Shown: piece by piece, positions 1 through 5,969 of the stretch
How the letters are laid out: each line of letters begins with the position of its first letter
Position numbering within the stretch: the stretch's first letter is position 1
Assembly: GCA_003483885.1 (NCBI GenBank)
Contig: DMXI01000324.1
Location: 1-6,477, forward strand
Length of the DNA: 6,477 nucleotides
Direction: 5' to 3'
Source: Microscillaceae bacterium
GTDB lineage: Bacteria > Bacteroidota > Bacteroidia > Cytophagales > Microscillaceae
Program-made: the position numbers and the translations under genes
The notes under the pieces: generated by a model
The model's input: the letters and a program-made list of their open reading frames with translations, nothing else
What the model was told of the DNA's origin: nothing
Databases searched by the model: none

Positions 1-1
1 A

Positions 2-76
2 CAAAACCCGCCATTTGTCCTGCCAATAGTAGGTGCTTATACAGTAATTTTGCTATCAGTTAATACCAAGAAATAA
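2..76 (+). CDS. C-terminal end of a gene entering from the left, hydrophobic tail (partial)
   Basis: Reading from base 2, a frame stays open for 24 codons and ends at TAA 74-76. The encoded tail has a Pro-rich lead (residues NPPFVLP), a hydrophobic stretch long enough for much of one membrane helix (IVGAYTVILLSV), and a short basic end (NTKK). That pattern looks like a membrane protein's C-terminus, with the basic end probably cytoplasmic. The stop lies 13 bases before the DUF983 start on the same strand, so the two genes are probably co-transcribed. The other two plus frames also stop early and encode less protein-like sequence. The family cannot be named from so few residues. The frame and stop are seen directly; the membrane assignment is inference. 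Confidence 0.5.
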   Translation, partial: QNPPFVLPIVGAYTVILLSVNTKK

Positions 77-89
77 AAGCCCCAACACT

Positions 90-470
90 ATGAACAAAGT
101 TACTTCAATGGTCCAGGGAAAGTGCCCGCATTGCCAACAGGGTGATGTATTTGCTCACAAGCAATTTTACCACCCTACTAAGTTTAGTAAAATGAACGAG
201 ACTTGTGATCATTGCCACACCTCGTTTTTTCCTGAACCTGGTTTTTATACCGGAGCAATGTATGTAAGTTATGCTTTGGCCATTCCTATTGCATTTTTAG
301 TGGCCATGGGCTTGTCATACGGCTTTGGGGCGTCCGACGAAGTGTCTCTAGGAGCTATGATGATGAGTATACTTTTGATGACACCAATTAATTTCCGTTT
401 ATCACGCTTGATTTGGTTATATTTATTTGGCAAAACCAAAACAAATCAGTCCAACAAATATATTAGTTAG
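90..470 (+). CDS. DUF983 family zinc-ribbon membrane protein
   Basis: This 126-residue protein matches the DUF983 pattern. It has a short N-terminal zinc ribbon with CPHC at residues 12-15 and CDHC at 39-42, the family's signature run around residues 48-61 (EPGFYTGAMYVSY), and two hydrophobic segments at about 56-77 and 86-113, so it should be a small inner-membrane protein with a cytoplasmic or interfacial metal site. The length is normal for the family. Its biochemical role is not established; homologues often lie near respiratory or cytochrome-oxidase genes, but nothing else in this window confirms such a link. ATG 90 is the only sensible start. No Shine-Dalgarno is visible before it, as is common in Bacteroidota. 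It follows a partial gene by 13 bases and is followed by a strong terminator, so it is the last gene of its transcript. Confidence 0.88.
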   Translation: MNKVTSMVQGKCPHCQQGDVFAHKQFYHPTKFSKMNETCDHCHTSFFPEPGFYTGAMYVSYALAIPIAFLVAMGLSYGFGASDEVSLGAMMMSILLMTPINFRLSRLIWLYLFGKTKTNQSNKYIS

Positions 471-503
471 TAAGACTTTATAAACACACTTTTATATTTA
501 TAA

Positions 504-530
504 AAACCCCGACCATAAGCGTCGGGGTTT
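504..530 (+). terminator. Intrinsic hairpin terminator after the DUF983 gene, probably bidirectional
   Basis: A perfect 10-bp inverted repeat (AAACCCCGAC at 504-513, GTCGGGGTTT at 521-530) encloses a 7-base loop. The stem has a GC-rich core and runs into a T-rich tail (ATTTTTG) on the plus strand, 34 bases after the DUF983 stop. The mirrored strand also reads into T-rich sequence (GGTTTTTATAAAT), so it could stop transcripts from the right too. Confidence 0.9.
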
Positions 531-698
531 ATTTTTGCTACCACATCTCATACTCATCAATCAAAAAGAAGAAGTTAAGTTTTATTGATTCCAAAGTTAG
601 ACAAGACAATCGTCTCATTAAATAGAGAAAAAGTCGTAAATTTTAGTGCTTCAAAGATATTATTGCCTTTAGCCCAATACAAGTCACCCTTAAAAACA

Positions 699-720
699 AA
701 ACCCGGCAATTTGCCGGGCT
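699..720 (-). terminator. Intrinsic terminator for the minus-strand toxin-like operon
   Basis: CCCGGC (702-707) pairs with GCCGGG (713-718) around a short A/T loop; two more A-T pairs could form at the loop. Read on the minus strand the stem is followed by TTTTGTTTTTA, a classic U-tract, and it lies 34-50 bases past the stop of the ParE-like gene. On the plus strand no T-run follows, so it acts on the minus strand. Confidence 0.85.
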
Positions 721-751
721 CACTCATTTAAATATATGCTTTTAAAAAGGA

Positions 752-1516
752 TTACTCTCCTGACGGTTTATCTGGAGTATCCATATCATCCAAAGAAATG
801 TCTTTAAACTCTGGTGCATCCTCCTTCTCTTTTTCATCATCTGCCATGAGTTCTGCTTCCAAGGCTGCCGCATCAAAACCTCCATCGCCTCCTTCAGTAG
901 ATATTTCACCACTTCCCATTTTGGCTCGTAAAGCTTCCAAATCTGCCAGGCTTGCCGCCGGAGTTTCTGGAGTTGGCGTTTCTGGAGTCTCGGTATCAGT
1001 TGTTCCCGTAGTGTCTGTGGTCTCAGGAGTATCTGGCACCACTGTATCCGTCTCAGGAGTAGTTACTGGCTCATTGACTATAGGCTCAGTAATATCTGCT
1101 ACTGGTTCTGGAGTAGGCTCTACCACTGGCTCAGGAGCAGGTTGTGACGCTGCTACTTTTGCTGCTTCCTCAGCCGCTTTTGCCGCTACTTCGGCAGCTT
1201 TTACATCCAATTGAGCAATCAAGGCTTGGTTTTGTTCGGCCATTTGACGCAAATGAAAAACAGCACGTATCGATACAGTTTCGGTATCAAAAGTATATAA
1301 GATTTTATAATAACCTACCGTAATATACTTATAAGGCACTTTTTCGCCACTTAACAAGCCTTCTGGTTTACCTGCCTGGTAATTTTCATGTAGGTTGTCG
1401 GTTCCAGCTAAAATGGCTTCGAGGGTACCTTTTGCCGTAGTAGGATCATTGGCCGCGAGGCGTTGATAGATTTGCTGCAAATCGCGTTTGGCAGCACCAG
1501 TCCATTTAGTTACCAT
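752..1516 (-). CDS. RelE/ParE-fold toxin-like protein with a long Ala/Pro/Thr/Glu-rich acidic C-terminal extension
   Basis: Residues 1-92 read as a ParE/RelE-superfamily domain: an N-terminal W5, an amphipathic helix pair (AKRDLQQIYQRL, then PTTAKGTLEAILAG), a Gly-rich turn (G49-G57), and the family's closing strands (PYKYITVGYYKILYTF, then VSIRAVFHLRQ at 81-91). Such toxins are usually 90-110 residues; this protein has 254. The extra part is an Ala/Glu/Lys helix (about 93-124), a Pro/Thr/Glu/Val linker (125-188) and an acidic tail (189-254). Lysines stand where the family often has Arg (K63, K71). The start overlaps the upstream gene's end by 7 bases and has a strong Shine-Dalgarno, so translation should be coupled. 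In known systems such toxins act on ribosome-bound mRNA (RelE) or gyrase (ParE); which, if either, applies here is not visible. The long tail may mean altered or lost toxicity. Confidence 0.72.
   Translation of the reverse strand: MVTKWTGAAKRDLQQIYQRLAANDPTTAKGTLEAILAGTDNLHENYQAGKPEGLLSGEKVPYKYITVGYYKILYTFDTETVSIRAVFHLRQMAEQNQALIAQLDVKAAEVAAKAAEEAAKVAASQPAPEPVVEPTPEPVADITEPIVNEPVTTPETDTVVPDTPETTDTTGTTDTETPETPTPETPAASLADLEALRAKMGSGEISTEGGDGGFDAAALEAELMADDEKEKEDAPEFKDISLDDMDTPDKPSGE
953..1144 (-). repeat. Low-complexity Pro/Thr/Glu/Val-rich coding repeat
   Basis: This stretch encodes residues about 125-188 of the toxin-like protein. It consists of short imperfect units of the PEP, TPE, DTPET and TDT type, opening with PAPEPVVEPTPEPV and closing with TPETPTPETP. 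The units vary too much for an exact tandem array, and the DNA is likewise degenerate. It should be an extended, disordered, acidic linker. Such coding DNA is prone to length changes between strains. Confidence 0.75.
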
Positions 1517-1809
1517 GTTTGTACCTCCTCTCTTAGTTGGGCTTGATTTGTGAGTAATCCTTGGGTGACTGATAGGTTGGCAGCATTGATCTTTTTATAA
1601 AAATCAATCACTGTAATAGTGCGTAAGCCTTGTTCGCTGGCACCTTCTACGCCCGATCCGGCAACCTCGGGCCTGGCAGGAGCTTGTAGTGGCTGGCCGT
1701 TGGCATCCAACGCCTCAACCCCAGAAACAGAACCCATGGCCTGAATCATTTGTACCAGGTTCTGTACATTGTCGTAAGAGTCGATGTCGATTCTTAGGTT
1801 TACAATCAT
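1510..1809 (-). CDS. Putative antitoxin-like partner of the ParE-like protein
   Basis: This 99-residue protein precedes the toxin-like gene and overlaps it by 7 bases, the usual antitoxin-first order. Residues 1-35 look like a beta-alpha-beta unit (IVNLRIDID, then NVQNLVQMIQAM, then SGVEAL). Residues 36-62 are a Gly/Pro/Ala-rich linker. Residues 63-99 are a helical segment of the form DFYKKI..A......G.L.....L..E...W, which resembles the toxin-binding C-termini of small antitoxins common next to ParE/RelE toxins in Bacteroidota. I see no helix-turn-helix, ribbon-helix-helix or Phd signature, so DNA binding and autoregulation are uncertain. ATG 1809 has no clear Shine-Dalgarno. The antitoxin role is inferred mainly from position and the C-terminal pattern; it could be an uncharacterised partner with another role. 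Confidence 0.6.
   Translation of the reverse strand: MIVNLRIDIDSYDNVQNLVQMIQAMGSVSGVEALDANGQPLQAPARPEVAGSGVEGASEQGLRTITVIDFYKKINAANLSVTQGLLTNQAQLREEVQTW
1524..1529 (-). promoter_or_regulatory. Strong Shine-Dalgarno for the ParE-like gene, inside the antitoxin-like gene
   Basis: The minus strand reads AGGAGG followed by TACAAAC and then ATG, a spacing of 7 bases. It is a full anti-16S match and lies within the last codons of the upstream gene. No other start in the window has a comparable site, which fixes this start and suggests efficient, coupled translation of the second gene. Confidence 0.85.
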
Positions 1810-1902
1810 TGTGTAGGTAAATTTTTGCTTTGAATTAAAACAAGTAACCCTGTCATAATAACCTCCACATTTTAACCGTGACCTTTACCATCAGTCTTCG
1901 TT

Positions 1903-1941
1903 AAAAAATAGCCAAATAGCACTGCTATTAGCCAATTTTTT
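1903..1941. repeat. Imperfect dyad upstream of the toxin-like operon, possible operator
   Basis: The inner arms AATAGC (1915-1920) and GCTATT (1924-1929) flank a 3-base centre. Outer arms AAAAAAT (1903-1909) and ATTTTTT (1935-1941) share the same centre at 1922. Between the inner and outer arms the sequence AGCCA occurs on both sides in direct orientation. It lies about 100 bases before the antitoxin-like start. The dyad is seen; a regulatory role is conjecture, and an A+T-rich hairpin of this size can arise by chance. Confidence 0.3.
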
Positions 1942-1968
1942 GCCTCGTCTGACGAAAAAGTGCTTAGT

Positions 1969-1976
1969 TAAATTTG
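1969..1976 (+). promoter_or_regulatory. Weak candidate -7 element (TAAATTTG) for the kinase operon
   Basis: TAAATTTG fits the Bacteroidota -7 consensus TAnnTTTG exactly. The only upstream TTTG (1939-1942) is 26 bases away, longer than the usual spacing, and the leader would be close to 200 bases. A rival is TTG 2095-2097, then 20 bases, then TAACTTG 2118-2124, which has the right spacing and a short leader but a one-base-short -7 box. Neither is strong. Confidence 0.2.
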
Positions 1977-2001
1977 AAGATTTTATTTTGACAGTGTTAC
2001 T

Positions 2002-2022
2002 AAGAAGTCACTGCAACTTCTT
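2002..2022. repeat. Short perfect hairpin in the kinase leader
   Basis: AAGAAGT (2002-2008) and ACTTCTT (2016-2022) are perfect complements around a 7-base loop. It lies about 155 bases before the kinase start. The stem has few GC pairs and only a short TTT at its edge, so it is not a convincing terminator. It may be chance or part of a structured leader if transcription starts upstream. Confidence 0.3.
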
Positions 2023-2177
2023 TGCTAAATTAAAAAAACTTCAAAGGTTTCATAGTATTTTGAGGCAAAAGATCAACTACATAAATCAACCACATTGCAA
2101 ATTCATTTCGTTTTACGTAACTTGAAACCACTCAAAAAGGGACATCATTAAATAAGTCATAACAAAGCTTCTTTCTT

Positions 2178-4376
2178 ATGAAATATTGGGTTTGGGTTAG
2201 TTGCCTGTTAATCAGTCACTTCATTTCGGTCAACAATGGTTTTACCCAAGCTATAGCCAACAACACCTACCTGATAGATAGTCTCCGCACTCAACTTGAG
2301 CAAAGCTCCCAAAACAATGTTCAAAAAGTAGTACTGTTGAATGCACTTGCCGAAGTTTATCGTTCAGTTTCGGCTCCCAAATCATTGCAATATGCTCAAC
2401 AAGCCCTCAATACCGCCTCTTCGTTACAAGACAAAAAAATGATTTCGCTTTCGCTAAACAATGTTGGGGAATATTACCTAAGCGAGGGAGATTACAGGCA
2501 GGCGTTCAAAAACTTTTTTCAATCACTTACCATTGGTGATTCGCTACAAAACCCTGGGCTGGCTGCTTATTCTTTACACAAGATTGGGATCAGTTGTTAT
2601 TACCTCAATCAATACAACCAAGCCCTGAATTACCAATTTCGGGCGCTGAAGATTCAGGAAACCTTGAAAAATCAAAAAGCAGTAGGGGCTATTTTAAGTT
2701 GCATTAGCGACATATACACGCGTAAGCATCTGTATGCCAAAGCGTTGGATTTTCAATACCAAGCCCTCGATACTCGACGCAGTATCCAGGAGCAACGCGA
2801 AGTCTCTCAATCTTTAGACGCCATTGGCAATTTGTATTTACGTAGCCACAATTATCAAAAAGCCCTGGAAACATTCGATGCTTCTCTCAAGATTAGTCAA
2901 GGCCTTCAGGATAAAAGAGGCATTGCTGTGGCCTGGCAAGACAAAGCCCGAGCCTATACTGAGCTTCAACAATACGATACTGCCAAGATACTTTACATCA
3001 ATGCGCTGAGGATACAGCGTAGTATTGGTTTTCGCAAAGAAGAAATCGTTTCGTTTCGTGGTTTGGGGCAGGTGTTTTTGCGCCAAAAAAAATACGAAAA
3101 GGCGCTGGAGTATTTCAATGATGCTCTTTCGCTCAGCCAGGAGTTGAAAGCCAATCGTGAGGAAGTACAAACCCTGAATGACTTGGGTAGTTTTTATCTC
3201 CAAAAAAAGGAGCCTAAAAAGGCGCTCGAGTTTCATCAAAAAGCGCTGAATAAAGCCCTAGAGCAACCCGAAGGTTTTTTGATTTTGGAAAGTTATGCAT
3301 ACTTATCCAATACTTACCTGAAGCTGAACGACGAAGCCAACTTTGCTCGTTTTTATCGTTTGCATCGTCAAATGGCCGACTCGATGGGAGGAAACCGTGA
3401 CCCAGTGGCCGAAATAAAAGCCATGCAGGAGCATTATGAGGTAGAAAAAAAGGCTAAAGAACTTGAGGTGCGTAACCGAGAACTGACTTTGCTCAAAAAA
3501 CAAAACGATTTACAATCTCAAAAACTCAAACGAGATGGACAAATAGAGGCCTTATTGATCGTAGCCTTACTATTGGTGATTGTGGTTTCGGCGGTTTTGT
3601 ATAACAACTACACCTTCAAACATAAGTCTCATCAAAAGCTCCAGGCCCTGAATATTCAACTCGAGGCTTCACAAAAGGAACTTCATCTTTCTAATAGTAT
3701 GAAGGATCGCTTGTTTTCAGTGATTGCTCACGATTTGCGCTCTCCATTGAATACCATCAGTGGCTTTCTAAACCTAATGCAGCTGCAAAAGGACGCCATG
3801 ACTCCTGAAGAAATAGAAGTGCTTACGTCGCAAATGATCAAGTCGGTTAAGAATACCCTGGACCTATTAGACAACCTCCTGCATTGGTCGCGTTCCCAAA
3901 TGGGACTCATGAAAATAAACGTACAGCCTATAGAATTAAGTGAGTTGGTAGATGACACCTTTGATTTGCTGGCGCTCAATGCCAAAAGTAAAAATATTGA
4001 ACTAGTCAAAAAAGACGAACAATCTTATACAGTCATGGCCGATGCCCACATGGTAGATATTGTTATCCGTAATTTGGTATCCAATGCCATCAAGTTTACC
4101 AACGATGGGTGCATTACAGTGCACTGCCAAGATGCACCCGACCATCAGGTAGAACTCACAGTACAAGATACGGGTATTGGCATTAGCCCAGAAGATGCAC
4201 AAAAGTTATTCAAAGTAGATTCTCATTTTACTACTGAAGGTACACATCGAGAAAAAGGAACCGGATTGGGCTTGTTGTTGTGCAAAGAGTTGATTGAAAG
4301 AAACGAAGGGCGTATTTGGGTCGAGAGTACTCCTGGTGAAGGAAGCGCTTTTAAGTTTAGATTGCCAAAAGCCTAA
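2178..4376 (+). CDS. Sensor histidine kinase with periplasmic TPR repeats
   Basis: In order, the 732 residues show a signal peptide (about 1-25, hydrophobic core WVSCLLISHFI), TPR-type helical repeats (about 50-395), a charged coiled coil (410-453), one membrane helix (about 457-476), a second short coiled coil (485-508), a HisKA domain with the H-box around H518 (AHDLRSPLN), and a HATPase_c domain with N-box N632-N636, G1 box DTGIGI (664-669) and G2 box GTGLG (694-698). All residues expected for autophosphorylation are present. The TPRs should lie in the periplasm and sense a protein or peptide partner. There is no receiver domain or DNA-binding output domain, so a separate response regulator is needed; none is in the window. 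ATG 2178 is the first start after an in-frame TAA at 2160-2162, with no Shine-Dalgarno. The glycosyltransferase gene follows after 3 bases. Confidence 0.93.
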   Translation: MKYWVWVSCLLISHFISVNNGFTQAIANNTYLIDSLRTQLEQSSQNNVQKVVLLNALAEVYRSVSAPKSLQYAQQALNTASSLQDKKMISLSLNNVGEYYLSEGDYRQAFKNFFQSLTIGDSLQNPGLAAYSLHKIGISCYYLNQYNQALNYQFRALKIQETLKNQKAVGAILSCISDIYTRKHLYAKALDFQYQALDTRRSIQEQREVSQSLDAIGNLYLRSHNYQKALETFDASLKISQGLQDKRGIAVAWQDKARAYTELQQYDTAKILYINALRIQRSIGFRKEEIVSFRGLGQVFLRQKKYEKALEYFNDALSLSQELKANREEVQTLNDLGSFYLQKKEPKKALEFHQKALNKALEQPEGFLILESYAYLSNTYLKLNDEANFARFYRLHRQMADSMGGNRDPVAEIKAMQEHYEVEKKAKELEVRNRELTLLKKQNDLQSQKLKRDGQIEALLIVALLLVIVVSAVLYNNYTFKHKSHQKLQALNIQLEASQKELHLSNSMKDRLFSVIAHDLRSPLNTISGFLNLMQLQKDAMTPEEIEVLTSQMIKSVKNTLDLLDNLLHWSRSQMGLMKINVQPIELSELVDDTFDLLALNAKSKNIELVKKDEQSYTVMADAHMVDIVIRNLVSNAIKFTNDGCITVHCQDAPDHQVELTVQDTGIGISPEDAQKLFKVDSHFTTEGTHREKGTGLGLLLCKELIERNEGRIWVESTPGEGSAFKFRLPKA

Positions 4377-4379
4377 TTC

Positions 4380-5492
4380 ATGAAACCTACCGTAGTACTT
4401 GCCTCGATTCTCAAACCAGTAGATGATGTACGTCTTTACCAAAAAATCGGGCAATCGCTGGCCAATCAATATCCTGATACTGATTTTCATTTCATAGGCT
4501 TTGCTTCCCAAACACCCAGCTTTTCCAAGTCTACTAATGTGTATTTTCATCCTTTATATGCTTTCAAAAGGCTTTCAAGCCAGCGGCTGTTTGCAGGTAT
4601 TCGGTTTTTCAGGAAGTTATGGCGCTTGCAGCCCCAAATAGTAGTAGTAGCCACTTTTGAGCTATTACTACCGGTGTATTTTTACCGCTGGTTTCGTAAA
4701 GTACGCATTGTATACGATGTGCAAGAAAACTATTATCGGAACATACGCTACACCCAGGTTTTCCCGACGCTTTTGCGTAGACTTTTGGCAAATAATGTCC
4801 GCCTGATAGAGCGTTTTTGTCATCATCGCATTACCCAATATTTATTGGCCGAGGCCTGTTATTATCAGGAAATGCCCTTTATGCAACATAAAGCGACCAT
4901 TGTAGCCAATAAGGTAAAACGGTTTGCCATATCGCCACAGCCTAGCATCCCAGGGCGATTGGTGTATTCGGGTACCATTTCTAAAGATTATGGAGTGTTT
5001 CGGGCCATACATTGGGCCGCACAATTGCACCAAAAGCATTCTGAAATTTCATTGGTAATCATTGGTTTTTGCCCTAATGTCCAAGATTGGCAACAGTTAC
5101 AATTATGGTTAGAAAAACATTCCTTTATCCAGTTGATTGGAGGTCAAAAGATCGTACCTCATCAAGAAATACTGAAGGCTTTACAACAAGCGCAGTTTGC
5201 CCTGTTGCCCTATCAGGTAAACAAAAGTGTAGCAGGGCGCATCCCGACCAAGTTTTACGAATGTGCGGCTTTGCAAACGCCTATGTTGGTACAAACCAAT
5301 CCAGCTTGGCAAAGCTTCATTGAGAAGTATCCCGCAGGTACTTTTATCGATTTTGATGATGCTACAAATACCTCCCAAATTTGGGAAAATATTCAACAAA
5401 ATACGTATTATCAACAAACGCCAACAGATGAAGATATCTTTTGGGAAAGTGAAGAGAAAAAGCTGTTGGCGACTTGGAAAAAACTTATATAA
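4380..5492 (+). CDS. GT-B fold glycosyltransferase (GT4-like)
   Basis: The 370-residue protein has the two-domain layout of GT-B enzymes. The N-terminal Rossmann half opens with TVVLASILKPVDD and includes VVVATFELLLPVYFYRWFRKVRIVYDVQEN (split here as VVVATFELLLPVY and KVRIVYDVQEN, ending at residue 117), comparable to the YDxHE region of family 4 enzymes. The C-terminal half begins at LVYSGTISKDYG (194-205) and contains LLPYQVN (275-281) and GRIPTKFYECAALQTPML (286-303). E294 there corresponds to the conserved Glu that usually contacts the sugar-nucleotide. The acceptor and donor cannot be read from sequence; a surface polysaccharide or glycolipid is the likely product. No signal peptide is seen; the basic, aromatic-rich stretch 62-82 and 101-110 could favour membrane association. 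It starts 3 bases after the kinase stop, implying co-transcription. Confidence 0.82.
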   Translation: MKPTVVLASILKPVDDVRLYQKIGQSLANQYPDTDFHFIGFASQTPSFSKSTNVYFHPLYAFKRLSSQRLFAGIRFFRKLWRLQPQIVVVATFELLLPVYFYRWFRKVRIVYDVQENYYRNIRYTQVFPTLLRRLLANNVRLIERFCHHRITQYLLAEACYYQEMPFMQHKATIVANKVKRFAISPQPSIPGRLVYSGTISKDYGVFRAIHWAAQLHQKHSEISLVIIGFCPNVQDWQQLQLWLEKHSFIQLIGGQKIVPHQEILKALQQAQFALLPYQVNKSVAGRIPTKFYECAALQTPMLVQTNPAWQSFIEKYPAGTFIDFDDATNTSQIWENIQQNTYYQQTPTDEDIFWESEEKKLLATWKKLI

Positions 5493-5501
5493 CTTAGAAT
5501 T

Positions 5502-5960
5502 ATGGAAACTAACGACACACTAAAAATTGGTGTTGTGGGCTTTAGCCGCAACCAATTTGATCAGCAAGATGCTGCACAAAAACTAAAGCAGTTGATCACC
5601 CAAATTATTGAAAACCAAGAAGCAAGTAACATTGAGCTGGTGAGCGGGCTTACCAATATGGGGGTGCCTCGGTTAGCATATTTGTTGGCCGATGAGTTGG
5701 GGCTTATCACGGTGGGGTTTTCTGCCAAACAGGCCTTACGGGTACGTTCGGGGGTGTATCCGGTACAAAAACAAATTATTGTAGGGCAAAAGTTTGGAGA
5801 CGAATCGGACGAATTTATCCAATATATTGATGTATTGGTGAGGGTGGGCGGTGGCCGCCAGAGCAGGCACGAAACCGAGCTTTTTAAGCAGTTGCATGCT
5901 GATAAAGACTTGAGCCAAATTTTGTTTGAAGAAGAAGTGGAGTGGTTTGGGAAAAACTAA
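5502..5960 (+). CDS. Small SLOG/LOG-like Rossmann-fold nucleotide-binding protein
   Basis: The 152-residue protein is a compact Rossmann-like fold: first strand and loop KIGVVGFSR (8-16), a helix, a second strand with VSGLTNMGVPRLAY (47-60), a third with GLITVGFSAKQA (67-78), and a last strand and Gly-rich loop VLVRVGGGRQSRHE (111-124). The GGG followed by a Glu matches the phosphate-binding and catalytic arrangement of the SLOG superfamily, which includes cytokinin-activating LOG enzymes, MoCo carriers and nucleotide sensors. The classical PGGxGTxxE is changed here to GGGRQSRHE, so LOG-type catalysis is doubtful and ligand binding is the safer guess. The length is short but complete for a single SLOG domain. 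It begins 9 bases after the glycosyltransferase stop, in the frame closed by that TAA, and its own end is 9 bases from the convergent gene. Its role in the operon is unknown. Confidence 0.68.
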   Translation: METNDTLKIGVVGFSRNQFDQQDAAQKLKQLITQIIENQEASNIELVSGLTNMGVPRLAYLLADELGLITVGFSAKQALRVRSGVYPVQKQIIVGQKFGDESDEFIQYIDVLVRVGGGRQSRHETELFKQLHADKDLSQILFEEEVEWFGKN

Positions 5961-5969
5961 AAGCCATAA

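Larger units (their letters stand above)
1810..2177. other. Divergent intergenic region, no convincing gene
   Basis: This 368-base A+T-rich stretch separates the minus-strand toxin-like operon from the plus-strand kinase operon and must hold the promoters of both. I see two small dyads (1903-1941 and 2002-2022), a short palindrome TCGTC-T-GACGA at 1945-1955, and weak Bacteroidota-type promoter matches for the plus strand. For the minus strand I find no good TAnnTTTG element. The only open frame here begins with TTG and does not look like protein. Confidence 0.7.

Noticed and set aside
653..660. TATCTTTG on the minus strand, a perfect match to the Bacteroidota -7 box, with TTG 20 bases upstream
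   Set aside because: It points toward the DUF983 terminator and its antisense strand, with no minus-strand gene downstream. It could drive an antisense RNA, but nothing else supports that.
798..1214. Open frame of 138 codons on the plus strand, Ser/Val/Gly-rich
   Set aside because: It is the exact antisense of the low-complexity tail of the toxin-like gene. The codons for Pro, Thr and Glu give few stops on the opposite strand, and the translation has no protein-like hydrophobic pattern.
1938..2070. Nine-base inverted repeat TTTTGCCTC (1938-1946) and GAGGCAAAA (2062-2070)
   Set aside because: The arms are more than 100 bases apart, and a match of this length is expected fairly often by chance within 368 bases of A+T-rich DNA. 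No duplication flanks it, so there is no reason to see a mobile-element end.
1940..2125. Open frame of 61 codons on the plus strand in the divergent intergenic region
   Set aside because: It begins with TTG, has no ribosome binding site, is rich in Lys, Phe and Cys as A+T-rich noncoding DNA tends to be, and shows no recognisable motif.
2325..3320. Possible tandem DNA repeat of 120-base units in the TPR region
   Set aside because: The 40-residue period is exact at the protein level, but the DNA of the units has diverged strongly, so this is an old protein repeat and not a recent tandem duplication.
2838..4202. Several minus-strand open frames of 66-133 codons inside the kinase gene
   Set aside because: All lie antisense to a gene with clear TPR, HisKA and HATPase signatures, and none has a recognisable domain or start signal.
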